From Caballeronia telluris (lineage in GTDB: Bacteria > Pseudomonadota > Gammaproteobacteria > Burkholderiales > Burkholderiaceae), in contig NZ_FCNZ02000008.1 of the NCBI RefSeq assembly GCF_001544495.1, positions 62,001-126,000 on the forward strand: DNA of 64,000 nt, given 5' to 3'. A program made the translations under genes and the position numbers. Below, one piece after another: positions 34,458-43,574 of this stretch. Under the pieces are notes generated by a model, which did not search any database, had not been told where the DNA came from, and saw only the letters and a program-made list of their open reading frames with translations. Each line of letters begins with the position of its first letter. The first letter of the stretch is position 1.

Positions 34458-36437
34458 ATGCCAGCCAACACTCGTTTTGCTCCCGGCCGCGCGCGCGACA
34501 TCGTGTGCCTCGGCCGCCTCGCAGTGGATCTCTATGCGCAACAGGTCGGGGCGCGGCTCGAAGACGTGTCGAGCTTCGCGAAGTATCTCGGCGGATCGTC
34601 GGCGAACATCGCGTTCGGATGCGCGCGGCTCGGACTCCGGTCGTCGATGCTCTCGCGCGTCGGCAACGATCACATGGGCCGCTTTCTCACCGAGACGCTC
34701 GAACGCGAGGGCTGCGACGTGAGCTATGTGCGCATCGACCCCGACCGGCTGACCGCGCTCGTGCTGCTCGGCATCGAAGACCGCGATACATTCCCGCTCG
34801 TCTTTTACCGGGACGATTGCGCGGACATGGCCGTCGACGAAAGCGATTTCGACGAGGCCTACATCGCTTCCGCGAAGGCGCTTCTCATCACCGGCACGCA
34901 CTTCTCGACCGCGCAGGTCAACCGCACGAGCCGCCGCGCGCTGGACTACGCGCGGCGCAACGAGGTTCGCACGGTGCTCGACATCGACTATCGTCCCGTG
35001 CTCTGGGGCCTCACCGGCAAGGCCGATGGCGAAACGCGCTTCATCGCGAATGAAAGCGTGACCGCGCATCTGCAACGCATCCTGCCGCTGATCGACCTCG
35101 TCATCGGCACGGAAGAAGAATTCCGCATCGCGGGCGGCAAGGATCAACTGATCGATGCGCTCACGATGGTCCGCGCGGTGACCGATGCGACGCTCGTCGT
35201 GAAGCGCGGGCCGCTCGGCTGCTCGATCATCGAAGGCGCGGTGCCCGCTTCGATCGACGATGCGCCGATCCATGGCGGCGTCGAGGTGGAAGTGCTGAAC
35301 GTGCTCGGCGCAGGCGATGCATTCGCGTCCGGCTTTCTTTCCGGCTGGCTGCGCGACGAGCCGCTCGAAGCCTGCGCGCGCACGGCGAACGCGAGCGGCG
35401 CGCTCGTCGTGTCGCGGCACGGTTGCGCGCCCGCGATGCCGACGCCCGCCGAACTCGACTACTTCCTCGATGCCGCGAAGAAAGACCCTACCCGCATGCG
35501 CCGTCCCGATCGCGATGCGACGCTCGCACGGCTGCATCGCGTAACGCCCAATCGCAAGCAATGGGATGAAGTGCTCGGTTTCGCCTTCGATCATCGCAAC
35601 CAGTTCTTCGATCTCGCGCAGCAGACCGGCGCCGATGAAGCGCGCATCGCTAGGCTGAAGGGTCTGTTCGTCGACGCGGTCGCGCAGACGGAGCAGCAGC
35701 TTGGACTCGAAGGCCGCATCGGCGTGCTGATCGACGACCGCTACGGCCAGGACGCGCTCAATGCGGCGACCGGACGCGGCTGGTGGATCGGCCGGCCCGT
35801 CGAGTTGCCTGGGTCGCTCCCGCTCGTCTTCGATCACGGCCGCTCGATCGGAACGACGCTGATCGAATGGCCCCGCGAACACGTCGCGAAGTGTCTCGTG
35901 CAATATCACCCCGATCATCCGCACGAACTGCGGCTCGAACAGGAGGCGCAGATTCGCGCGCTATACGACGCGACGCAGGCAAGCGGCCACGAACTGCTGC
36001 TCGAAGTGATCGTGCCGAAGAACGGCCCGGCAGTCGCCGACGACACGGTGTATCGTGCTCTGAAGCGCCTCTATAACCTCGGCATCTACCCGGAATGGTG
36101 GAAGCTCGAACCGATGTCGGCGAAGCAGTGGCACGCCATCGACGCGCTGATCGCCGAACGCGATCCGGCGTGTCGCGGTGTCGTGCTATTGGGGTTGTCG
36201 GCGGCGGTCGACCAACTGTGCGACGGCTTCAAGGCAGCGGCGGCATCGGCGACGTGTCGCGGCTTCACGGTCGGCCGCACGATCTTCCACGAGCCGAGCC
36301 ACGCATGGCTCGCAGGCCAGATCGACGACGCCGAACTGATCGCCCGCGTGCGCCGCACGTTCGAAACGCTCATCGATGCGTGGCGCCACGCGCGCACCGA
36401 AACCGCCGTTCACGCGAGACAGGAGCAGGCAGCATGA
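34458..36437 (+). CDS. iolC: 5-dehydro-2-deoxygluconokinase fused to a DUF2090 aldolase-like domain
   Basis: 659 residues in two parts. Residues about 12-335 are a PfkB-family kinase: LGGSSANIAFGCARLG near the N-terminus and NVLGAGDAFASGFLSG with the catalytic Asp. It phosphorylates 5-dehydro-2-deoxygluconate. Residues about 345-640 are a DUF2090 domain (FAFDHRNQFFDLAQQTGAD; LLLEVIVPKN), related to class I aldolases and suspected to replace IolJ. No separate iolJ is present, which supports this reading. The gene ends in ATGA overlapping iolD. GGAAGAGACC precedes the ATG. Confidence 0.92.
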   Translation: MPANTRFAPGRARDIVCLGRLAVDLYAQQVGARLEDVSSFAKYLGGSSANIAFGCARLGLRSSMLSRVGNDHMGRFLTETLEREGCDVSYVRIDPDRLTALVLLGIEDRDTFPLVFYRDDCADMAVDESDFDEAYIASAKALLITGTHFSTAQVNRTSRRALDYARRNEVRTVLDIDYRPVLWGLTGKADGETRFIANESVTAHLQRILPLIDLVIGTEEEFRIAGGKDQLIDALTMVRAVTDATLVVKRGPLGCSIIEGAVPASIDDAPIHGGVEVEVLNVLGAGDAFASGFLSGWLRDEPLEACARTANASGALVVSRHGCAPAMPTPAELDYFLDAAKKDPTRMRRPDRDATLARLHRVTPNRKQWDEVLGFAFDHRNQFFDLAQQTGADEARIARLKGLFVDAVAQTEQQLGLEGRIGVLIDDRYGQDALNAATGRGWWIGRPVELPGSLPLVFDHGRSIGTTLIEWPREHVAKCLVQYHPDHPHELRLEQEAQIRALYDATQASGHELLLEVIVPKNGPAVADDTVYRALKRLYNLGIYPEWWKLEPMSAKQWHAIDALIAERDPACRGVVLLGLSAAVDQLCDGFKAAAASATCRGFTVGRTIFHEPSHAWLAGQIDDAELIARVRRTFETLIDAWRHARTETAVHARQEQAA

Positions 36438-38338
36438 ACCAGCGCGAGATGACTACCCATACGCCATCGCAAGCCTCGTCGACAACGGTGCGCCTCACCA
36501 CCGCGCAAGCCCTCGTCCGCTATCTCGCCGCTCAACGCACGCCCTCTGGCGAGCCGCTCTTCGGCGGCGTGTTCGCGATCTTCGGTCACGGCAACGTGGC
36601 AGGGATCGGCGAGGCGCTCTATCACCATCGCGAGGAACTGCCGGTCTATCGCGCACACAACGAGCAAGCAATGGCGCACAGCGCGATCGCGTATGCCAAG
36701 GCGAACTTCAGGCGACGCATGATGGCGGTCACGACGTCGATCGGCCCGGGTGCGACGAATCTCGTCACGGCCGCTGCGCTCGCGCACGTCAACCGGCTGC
36801 CGGTGCTGCTCCTGCCCGGCGACATCTTCGTCTCGCGCGCGCCCGATCCGGTGTTGCAGCAGGTCGAGGACGCGCACGATGGCGGCCTCTCCGCCAACGA
36901 TGCGTTAAAGCCCGTGTCTCGCTACTTCGATCGCATCGTGCATCCCGCGCAATTGCTGAGTGCATTGCCGCGCGCGATCCGCGTATTGACCGATGCCGCC
37001 TTGTGCGGCCCCGTCACGCTCGCCTTGCCGCAGGACGTGCAGGCGATGGCCTACGACTACCCCGCTTCGTTCTTCGAGCCGCGCGTCGTCTCGTTTCACG
37101 CGAGCGCGCCCGTCGCGCACGAGATCGAACGCGCGGCCGCCGCGCTGCGCGAAGCGCGCGAGCCACTGATCGTCTCGGGCGGCGGCGTGCTCTATGGCGA
37201 AGCGAGCGAAGCGCTGCGGACCTTCGCCGAGCGGCACGGCATTCCGGTCGCGGAAACGCAGGCCGGCAAGAGCGCGTTGCCGTGGGATCATCCGCTGAAC
37301 GTGGGCGGGATCGGGGTGACCGGTTCGTCGTCCGCGAACGAACTCGCGAACGCAGCCGATTGCGTGCTCGCCGTCGGCACGCGTCTGCAGGACTTCACCA
37401 CGGGCTCCAACACGCTCTTCACGCAGGCGCGTCTCATCGGCGTGAATGCGAACGCGTTCGATGCGCTCAAGCAGAACAGCATCGCAGTCGAATCGGATGC
37501 GCGGCTTGCCCTCGACGCGCTGAGCGACGCGCTCGGCGACTGGCGCGCGGCCCCGCAATGGACGACGCGCGCCCATCATCTCGCCGACGACTGGCGCACC
37601 GCCGTCGCCCACGTGACGAACACGCCGCCGCACGACGGGCTGCTGCCGCGCGAGGCCGACGTGATCGGCGCGGTGCAGCGCTCGGATGGGCAGTCGGCTT
37701 CGAACGACATCGTCGTGTGTGCGGCCGGCACGCTGCCCGCCGACTTGCAGAAGCTCTGGCGCACCGCAACGCCCGGCGGCTATCACGTCGAATACGGCTA
37801 CTCGTGCATGGGCTACGAGATCGCGGGCGGCCTCGGCGCGAAGCTCGCGAAGCCTGCGCGCGAAGTGATCGTGATCGTCGGCGACGGCAGCTATCTGATG
37901 ATGAACAGCGAGCTTGCCACGTCCGTGATGCTCGGCGCGAAGCTGATCGTCGTGCTGCTCGACAACCGCGGCTATGGCTGCATCAACCGCTTGCAGCAGT
38001 CGTGCGGCGGTGCGCCGTTCAACAACCTCATCGACGATTGCAAACAGGGTCCGCAAGGTGCGCCCGCGATCGACTTCGCGATGCACGCGCGCTCGCTAGG
38101 CGCGACGGCCGAGCACGTCGCGAACATCGCCGAACTCGAAGCCGCGATGCAGCGCGCACGCGCCTCGGATCGCAGCTACCTGATCAGCATCGACACCGAC
38201 CCGGCGCGGCCGACCGAGGAAGGCGGCTGGTGGTGGGAAGTCGCGGTGCCCGAAGTATCGGAACGCGAAACGGTGCAGCGCGCACGCGCGGGCTATGACA
38301 GCGCACTCGCCGCACGCTCGAAGAGCGCAAGCCAATAA
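36434..38338 (+). CDS. iolD: 3D-(3,5/4)-trihydroxycyclohexane-1,2-dione acylhydrolase
   Basis: 634 residues of the thiamine diphosphate-dependent enzyme family. The N-terminal ThDP domain includes YRAHNEQAMAHSAIAYAK with the cofactor-activating Glu. The central domain lies at about 215-350. The C-terminal GDGSYLMMNSELAT...LLDNRGYGCIN is the GDG-N motif for Mg-ThDP. IolD opens the six-membered ring to give 5-deoxyglucuronate. AGGAG lies 8 bp upstream of the ATG, inside the end of iolC. Ten bases separate it from iolE. Confidence 0.95.
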   Translation: MNQREMTTHTPSQASSTTVRLTTAQALVRYLAAQRTPSGEPLFGGVFAIFGHGNVAGIGEALYHHREELPVYRAHNEQAMAHSAIAYAKANFRRRMMAVTTSIGPGATNLVTAAALAHVNRLPVLLLPGDIFVSRAPDPVLQQVEDAHDGGLSANDALKPVSRYFDRIVHPAQLLSALPRAIRVLTDAALCGPVTLALPQDVQAMAYDYPASFFEPRVVSFHASAPVAHEIERAAAALREAREPLIVSGGGVLYGEASEALRTFAERHGIPVAETQAGKSALPWDHPLNVGGIGVTGSSSANELANAADCVLAVGTRLQDFTTGSNTLFTQARLIGVNANAFDALKQNSIAVESDARLALDALSDALGDWRAAPQWTTRAHHLADDWRTAVAHVTNTPPHDGLLPREADVIGAVQRSDGQSASNDIVVCAAGTLPADLQKLWRTATPGGYHVEYGYSCMGYEIAGGLGAKLAKPAREVIVIVGDGSYLMMNSELATSVMLGAKLIVVLLDNRGYGCINRLQQSCGGAPFNNLIDDCKQGPQGAPAIDFAMHARSLGATAEHVANIAELEAAMQRARASDRSYLISIDTDPARPTEEGGWWWEVAVPEVSERETVQRARAGYDSALAARSKSASQ

Positions 38339-38348
38339 GGATTCCTAC

Positions 38349-39254
38349 ATGACGACTTTCGATGTACGCATCGGCATCAACCCGCTTTCGTGGATGAACG
38401 ACGACCTGCCCTCGCTCGGCGGCGAGACGCCGCTCGATCTCGCGCTGACGGAAGGCAAGCGCATCGGGTATGAAGGCTTCGAGCTCGGCAATAAGTTTCC
38501 GCGCGAACCGCAGGCGCTGAAAGTGCTGCTTGCGCAATACGATCTCGCGCTCGTTTCGGGCTGGTACTCGGGACGGCTCGCTCTGCGCAGCGCGGAAGAC
38601 GAGATCGCCGCGGTCGGTCCGCATCTCGATCTGCTGGCAAAGAACGGCGCGACGGTCATGGTGTACGGTGAAGTGGCGGATTCGATCCAGGGTTCACCGC
38701 AGCCGCTTTATCAGCGTCCGCGGTTCTTCTCGGATGCACGCTGGAGCGAATACGCCGAGCGCCTGAACGCGTTCGCCGAGTACACGCTCTCGCGCGGCGT
38801 GCGCGTGGCTTACCATCATCACATGGGCGCGTATGTCGAGACGCAAGCCGATGTCGACCGGCTCATGAGCCTAACGAGCGACGACGTCGGCCTGCTCTTC
38901 GATGCGGGTCACATCACCTTCGCGGGCGGCGATCCGCACGCCATGCTCGACAAGCACATCGCCCGCGTGTGTCACGTGCATTGCAAGGACGTGCGGCCGG
39001 AGATCGTCCGGCTTGCGCGCAATCGCAACTGGAGCTTCCTCGATGCGGTGATCAACGGTGCGTTCACCGTGCCCGGCGACGGCACGGTCGACTTCCCGTC
39101 GATCATCGCGCGCCTCAGGCGCCACGGCTATCGTGGCTGGCTCGTCGTGGAAGCCGAACAGGACCCCGTCATCGCGCCGAGCTATGCGTATGCCGACAAG
39201 GGCTATCGCACGCTGCGCGCGCTCGTTGACGCACCCTTGAAGGAGGCAGCATGA
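38349..39254 (+). CDS. iolE: Myo-inosose-2 dehydratase
   Basis: 301 residues with the xylose-isomerase-like TIM-barrel fold. RIGINPLSWMNDDLPSLGG is the IolE N-terminus; YHHHMGAYVET and LLFDAGHITFAGG hold metal-binding His and Asp residues; VEAEQDP near the C-terminus carries a conserved Glu. The enzyme dehydrates 2-keto-myo-inositol. AAGGATTCCTAC precedes the ATG. The stop overlaps the iolB start (ATGA). Confidence 0.95.
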   Translation: MTTFDVRIGINPLSWMNDDLPSLGGETPLDLALTEGKRIGYEGFELGNKFPREPQALKVLLAQYDLALVSGWYSGRLALRSAEDEIAAVGPHLDLLAKNGATVMVYGEVADSIQGSPQPLYQRPRFFSDARWSEYAERLNAFAEYTLSRGVRVAYHHHMGAYVETQADVDRLMSLTSDDVGLLFDAGHITFAGGDPHAMLDKHIARVCHVHCKDVRPEIVRLARNRNWSFLDAVINGAFTVPGDGTVDFPSIIARLRRHGYRGWLVVEAEQDPVIAPSYAYADKGYRTLRALVDAPLKEAA

Positions 39255-40057
39255 GTCTGCTTGTGAAGGCCTCGCGCGAGGGCCAGACCATCGCGCGCGT
39301 CACGCCGGAATCGGCCGGCTGGAAGCATGTGGGATTCGCCGCGTATCGCTTGGATGGCGGCGATGTCGTGCATGTCTACGAAGCCGCGCGCGAGGTGTGC
39401 ATCGTCGTGCTCTCGGGCACGGTCACGATCGAAGCGGGCGACTTGCGCTATGAATCCATCGGCAAGCGCGACAGCGTCTTCGAGGACACCGCGCCGTATG
39501 CGGTCTACCTGCCGCCGAAGCTCGCGGCCATCGTGCATGCGGAGCGCGAGGCGGAGATTGGCGTGGCGAGCGCGCCCGCGACGGGCAAGTATCCGGCGCG
39601 TCTCATCGAGCCCTCGCAGATGAAGCGCTCGACGCGCGGCAAAGGTGCCAATACGCGCTACGTCTGCGATATTCTTCCGCAGACCGAGCCGGCCGAAGGG
39701 CTGCTCGTAGTCGAGGTGAAGACGCCGGGCGGACATGCGTCGAGCTATCCGCCGCACAAGCACGACAAGGACAACGTGCCCGTCGAGAGTTCGCTGGAAG
39801 AGACCTACTATCATCGGCTGAATCCGCCGCAGGGGTTTGCGTTCCAGCGCGTCTATACGGACGAGCGCGATCTCGACGAGACGATGGCCGTCGAGGATCA
39901 CGATGTCGTGATGGTGCCGCGCGGCTATCATCCGGTCGTCGTGCCGTATGGCTACGATAACTACTATCTCAACGTGATGGCCGGCGACAAGCGCACGTGG
40001 CACTTCAAGAACGATCCGAAGCATGAGTGGATCGTCGAGCGGGACAGTAAGAGCTAG
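39251..40057 (+). CDS. iolB: 5-deoxy-glucuronate isomerase
   Basis: 268 residues, a double cupin. SYPPHKHDKDN and the downstream MVPRGYHPVVVPYGYDNYYLNVM include the metal-binding histidines of IolB. It converts 5-deoxyglucuronate to 5-dehydro-2-deoxygluconate, the IolC substrate. Translation is probably coupled to iolE through the 4 bp overlap; GGAGG lies 6-10 bp upstream. It is the last gene of the inositol operon. Only 6 bp separate its stop from the convergent livF-like stop, and I see no terminator between them. Confidence 0.95.
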   Translation: MSLLVKASREGQTIARVTPESAGWKHVGFAAYRLDGGDVVHVYEAAREVCIVVLSGTVTIEAGDLRYESIGKRDSVFEDTAPYAVYLPPKLAAIVHAEREAEIGVASAPATGKYPARLIEPSQMKRSTRGKGANTRYVCDILPQTEPAEGLLVVEVKTPGGHASSYPPHKHDKDNVPVESSLEETYYHRLNPPQGFAFQRVYTDERDLDETMAVEDHDVVMVPRGYHPVVVPYGYDNYYLNVMAGDKRTWHFKNDPKHEWIVERDSKS

Positions 40058-40063
40058 CCGCGC

Positions 40064-40765
40064 TCAGCCCACGGAGAGCCAGTCGTTCGTCACGCGCGCG
40101 TCGGCAGCGAGCGTGTCGAAGGTGCCATCGAAGACGATCGTCCCGCGGCCCATCACCGCGACGCGATCACCGAGCGCGCGTGCGATGGTCATGCGCTGTT
40201 CAATCAGCAGCATCGCGACGCCGCGTTGCTTGAGCGTAGCGAGACAGTCGCCGACCTGCCTCACCACGGCGGGCGCGAGACCTTCGGCAGGCTCGTCGAC
40301 GATCACGAGTTCCGGGTCGCCGACAAGCGTTCTCGCGAGCGCCAGCATCTGTTGCTCGCCGCCGGACAACACGCCCGCCTTCACCGACATCCGCTCCTGA
40401 AGGACAGGAAAGATGCGATACGCGTCGTCGATGGTGAAGCGCCGCGCGTGCGCGTTCATCCCAAGCACGAGATTCTCACGCACGGTCAGCGAGGGAAAGA
40501 TGTCGCGCTGCTCAGGCACATAGCCGATCCCGCGCCGCGCGATGCGAAACGGCCGCAGCCCGACAAGCGATGCGCCCCGAAAGCGCACATCGCCCTTCGT
40601 CTGCACGAGCCCCATGATCGCCTTCGCGAGCGTCGAGCGGCCCGAGCCGTTGCGTCCGCTCAACGCGAGCACTTCGCCCTCGCCGATCGAAAGATCGACG
40701 CCGTCGAGCACATGGCTCGCGCCGTACCACGCATGCAATCCGGCTAGTTCGAGCAGCGCGCTCAT
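40064..40765 (-). CDS. LivF-type branched-chain amino acid/amide ABC transporter ATPase with altered Walker A
   Basis: 233 residues. Signature LSGGEQQMLALAR, Walker B ELVIVDEPAEGLAP and the LIEQR switch region are LivF-like. The Walker A loop reads GRNGSGRST: residue 43 is Arg (codon CGC) where Lys is nearly invariant, which should weaken nucleotide binding or hydrolysis at this site. LivF pairs with LivG, so an asymmetric ATPase is possible if LivG carries the work. The ATG overlaps the livG stop (ATGA). Last gene of a six-gene operon. Confidence 0.88.
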   Translation of the reverse strand: MSALLELAGLHAWYGASHVLDGVDLSIGEGEVLALSGRNGSGRSTLAKAIMGLVQTKGDVRFRGASLVGLRPFRIARRGIGYVPEQRDIFPSLTVRENLVLGMNAHARRFTIDDAYRIFPVLQERMSVKAGVLSGGEQQMLALARTLVGDPELVIVDEPAEGLAPAVVRQVGDCLATLKQRGVAMLLIEQRMTIARALGDRVAVMGRGTIVFDGTFDTLAADARVTNDWLSVG

Positions 40766-41511
40766 CGCGATGCCTCGTCGTCGCCGAGATACGCTTCGCG
40801 CACTGTCTCGTTCACGCGAATTTCTGCGGGCGTGCCCGTCGCGATCACTTCGCCGCGCACGAGCACGGAGATGCGATCCGCGAGCGCGAACACGGCCTGC
40901 ATGTCGTGCTCGACGATCAGCAAGGTGCGGCCGTGGGTCGTCGAGCGAATCAGATCGAGCGCACGCGCGCTTTCGGCGCGATTCATGCCGGCGGTCGGCT
41001 CGTCGAGCAGGAGGAGCGGCGCGTCGGTGGCAAGCGCGATGCCGAGGTCGAGCGCGCGCTGCTCGGCATAGCTCAACGACGCCGCTCGCTCGTTGCGGCG
41101 CCTCGCGAGCCCGATCGATTCGAGAATCGCTTCGGCCTTGCGGTCGATGGCGCGCGAACGGAACCAGCGGTCGGCCACACGCGCCGCCGGCGCGCCTAGC
41201 AACGCGCAACGCACGTTGTCGACGACGGAGAGGCCGCCGAACACGCTCGTCGTCTGGAAGCTGCGCGCAAGTCCCTGCCGCGCCACGCGATGCGCCGGCA
41301 TGCCCGACACGTCAACGCCGCCCACGACGATACGTCCGCCACTCGCGCGCGCGCGGCCCGATACGAGATCGAAGAGCGTCGACTTGCCTGCGCCGTTCGG
41401 GCCGATCAACGCGTGACGTTCGCCGCGCACGATCGCAAGATCGACGCCGCGCAGGATCTCGGTGGCGCCGAAGCGTTTGGTCACGCGATGCAGTTCGAGC
41501 GCGGCGGTCAT
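40762..41511 (-). CDS. LivG-type ABC transporter ATPase
   Basis: 249 residues. Walker [19 protein letters not shown] is canonical, with Walker B LLLLDEPTAGMNRAES and switch IVEHDMQAVFALADRI. The signature is LSYAEQRALDL, degenerate from LSGGQ as is normal for LivG. Together with the LivF-type partner it forms the ATPase heterodimer. Overlaps by 4 bp at both ends with livM-like and livF-like genes, so translation is coupled through the set. Confidence 0.9.
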   Translation of the reverse strand: MTAALELHRVTKRFGATEILRGVDLAIVRGERHALIGPNGAGKSTLFDLVSGRARASGGRIVVGGVDVSGMPAHRVARQGLARSFQTTSVFGGLSVVDNVRCALLGAPAARVADRWFRSRAIDRKAEAILESIGLARRRNERAASLSYAEQRALDLGIALATDAPLLLLDEPTAGMNRAESARALDLIRSTTHGRTLLIVEHDMQAVFALADRISVLVRGEVIATGTPAEIRVNETVREAYLGDDEASR

Positions 41512-42629
41512 CGTTTTGCCCAGCGCGTGAGGAGCGCGGCCAGCACGGCGCAGCCCAGGGCCGCAAGCCAGGGCACGGGCGTTCGTCCGTCGAGCGCGAT
41601 GCCGCCTAAGCGCGCCACGCCGTCGCCGTTGCCATCGAACTGCATCGCGTAGGCGGTTTCGCTCGCGACGACGATCGCGAGCATCCACGTCGACGCGGCC
41701 AGAACGATACGCAAGCTCACACGTCTCGCCGCGAGTCCGCACAGTCCGTTGGGCAAAGCCACGACGACCCAAACAAAAAAGAGACCGAGATACAGCAGCC
41801 ATGCTGGCGAAACGCTCGCCACCGCCACGCTGAAAAACGTCAGCAGCGCGGCGCCCGCGATCGGTCCGAAGAACGACGACGTCCCGCCGATGACGGTCGC
41901 GATCAGCACGCTGCCCGAGCGTGCAAGACCGACGCCTTCGGCCGAAGCCAGTTCCACGTTGATCAGCGCCATCGCGCCCGCGATGCCCGCGAAGAACGCC
42001 GACACGACCGACATCGTGAAGCGCACCCGCCGCGGATCGAAACCGATCGACGCCACGCGCGCGGCGTTGTCGCGCACGGCATTGGCGAGACGCGCGGTCG
42101 GCGTGCGCGAGAATGCGTACATCGCGATGCACGCCAGCACGCACCACGCCGCGATCAGCGCATACGCCTCGCGCGCGGGGCCAAAGGTCCACGTGAAGAA
42201 TGGCGGGCCACTCGCGCGGTCGACGGGCACGCCGCCCTCGCCGCCGAACCATCCCGGCACGAGCCACACGCAGGCCGCGACGAGTTCGCCAATGCCGAGC
42301 GTGATCATCGCGTATGGGGTGCCGGCGCGGCGCGTCGAGATGAAGCCGAACAGCACGCCCGCACACGCGCCGGCCGCGCCGCCGATCAACGGCACGAGCG
42401 GCAGCGCCACGCCGTAGCGGTTGAAAACATGCGCGGCGGCGAACGCGCCGAGGCCCGCATACGCGGCGTGGCCGAACGAAAGCAGACCCGTCTCGCCGAG
42501 CAGGAGGTTGTACGAGAGCGCGAAGACGATCATCGTCGCGGTCTGCGCGAGGTAGGCAAGCAGCCAGCTTTGCGACGCGAAGGCCAGTGGCAGAAAGAGC
42601 GCGGCGATCAGCGCGAGCCACTTAAGCAT
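41508..42629 (-). CDS. LivM-type ABC transporter permease with C-terminal extension
   Basis: 373 residues. The helix pair LSYNLLLGETGLLSFGHAAYAGLGAF is the LivM signature (quoted in part: GETGLLSFGHAAYAGLGAF), and VIGGTSSFFGPIAGA precedes the last conserved helices. After the usual end near ALPNGLCGLA (about residue 300) about 70 residues follow with two more predicted helices (IVLAASTWMLAIVVAS and WLAALGCAVLAALL) around the segment DGNGDGVARLGG. LivM proteins are usually 320-340 residues. The ATG at 42629 overlaps the end of the livH-like gene by 8 bp. Confidence 0.88.
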   Translation of the reverse strand: MLKWLALIAALFLPLAFASQSWLLAYLAQTATMIVFALSYNLLLGETGLLSFGHAAYAGLGAFAAAHVFNRYGVALPLVPLIGGAAGACAGVLFGFISTRRAGTPYAMITLGIGELVAACVWLVPGWFGGEGGVPVDRASGPPFFTWTFGPAREAYALIAAWCVLACIAMYAFSRTPTARLANAVRDNAARVASIGFDPRRVRFTMSVVSAFFAGIAGAMALINVELASAEGVGLARSGSVLIATVIGGTSSFFGPIAGAALLTFFSVAVASVSPAWLLYLGLFFVWVVVALPNGLCGLAARRVSLRIVLAASTWMLAIVVASETAYAMQFDGNGDGVARLGGIALDGRTPVPWLAALGCAVLAALLTRWAKR

Positions 42630-43572
42630 CGTCGCCACGCTCGCCGAAGAGTCCGCGCGGCCGCACGCTCAGCATCGCGACGAGCAGCAGATACGGCAGC
42701 ACCGGCGCGATCTGCGCGACCGTGAGCGACGCCCACGCCGGCGGCACCGACGCCCCGAGCGTCGCGGCGATGCTGCCGAGCGACGCGGCGCTTGCGACGG
42801 CGAACGTCTGCACGCAGCCGATCAGAAGCGATGCGACGAGCGCGCCGCCGAGCGACCCGAGCCCGCCGATCACGACGACGACGAACACGATCGGCCCCAT
42901 GGCATCGGCCATCGCGGGTTCGATCACGGCAAGCGGCGCACCGATCACGCCGGCGAGCGCGGCAAGCGCGGTGCCCACGGCGAAGACCGTCGTGAGGACG
43001 CGCGGCACGTCGTGGCCGAGCGTCTCGACCATCGCCGGATGCATGAGGGCCGCACGCACGACGAGGCCCGTCTTCGAGACGCGCAGCACGGCGTACAGCA
43101 CGACCAGCATCGCGACCGAGAGCAGCATCATGAACGCGCGATAGCGCGGGAAGGCGGCGCCGTAGAGCGTGAAGAGCGGGCCGTCGAGCGAAGACGGAAC
43201 CAGTGCGGCAAGCGGCGCGAGTCCCCAGACGAGCTTCACCGCTTCGGCGATCAGGTAGGCCGCGCCGAAGGTCAGCAGCAGTTCCGCGAGCGCGCCGCGC
43301 GCATGCACGCGGCGCAGCAGGAAGCGCTCGAAGAGCGCACCCAGCGCGCCGACGATCACGGGTGCCGCGACGAGCGCGAACCAGAATCCGCCATGCGCGG
43401 CGAGCGCGTAGCCGACGTAGGCGCCGAGCATGTAGAAGCTCGCGTGCGCGAAGTTCAGCACGCCGAGCATGCTGAAGATGAGCGTGAGTCCCGCCGACAG
43501 CATGAAGAGGAGCAGTCCCACGCTCACGCCATTGACGAGGCTCACGGCGAACCACGGAACGAACGACTGCAC
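42622..43572 (-). CDS. LivH-type ABC transporter permease
   Basis: 316 residues from a GTG start. The hydrophobic profile gives eight or nine helices. NGVSVGLLLFMLSAGLTLIF, GVLNFAHASFYMLGAY and the late VIGGLGSLGGALVASLLIG are LivH hallmarks. The GTG at 43572 lies 2 bp after the thioesterase stop, and its ORF has no better ATG; an upstream frame to 43806 overlaps the thioesterase and is rejected. It forms the transmembrane heterodimer with the LivM-type protein. No periplasmic binding-protein gene is found in this operon. Confidence 0.88.
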   Translation of the reverse strand: MQSFVPWFAVSLVNGVSVGLLLFMLSAGLTLIFSMLGVLNFAHASFYMLGAYVGYALAAHGGFWFALVAAPVIVGALGALFERFLLRRVHARGALAELLLTFGAAYLIAEAVKLVWGLAPLAALVPSSLDGPLFTLYGAAFPRYRAFMMLLSVAMLVVLYAVLRVSKTGLVVRAALMHPAMVETLGHDVPRVLTTVFAVGTALAALAGVIGAPLAVIEPAMADAMGPIVFVVVVIGGLGSLGGALVASLLIGCVQTFAVASAASLGSIAATLGASVPPAWASLTVAQIAPVLPYLLLVAMLSVRPRGLFGERGDDA

Positions 43573-43574
43573 GC

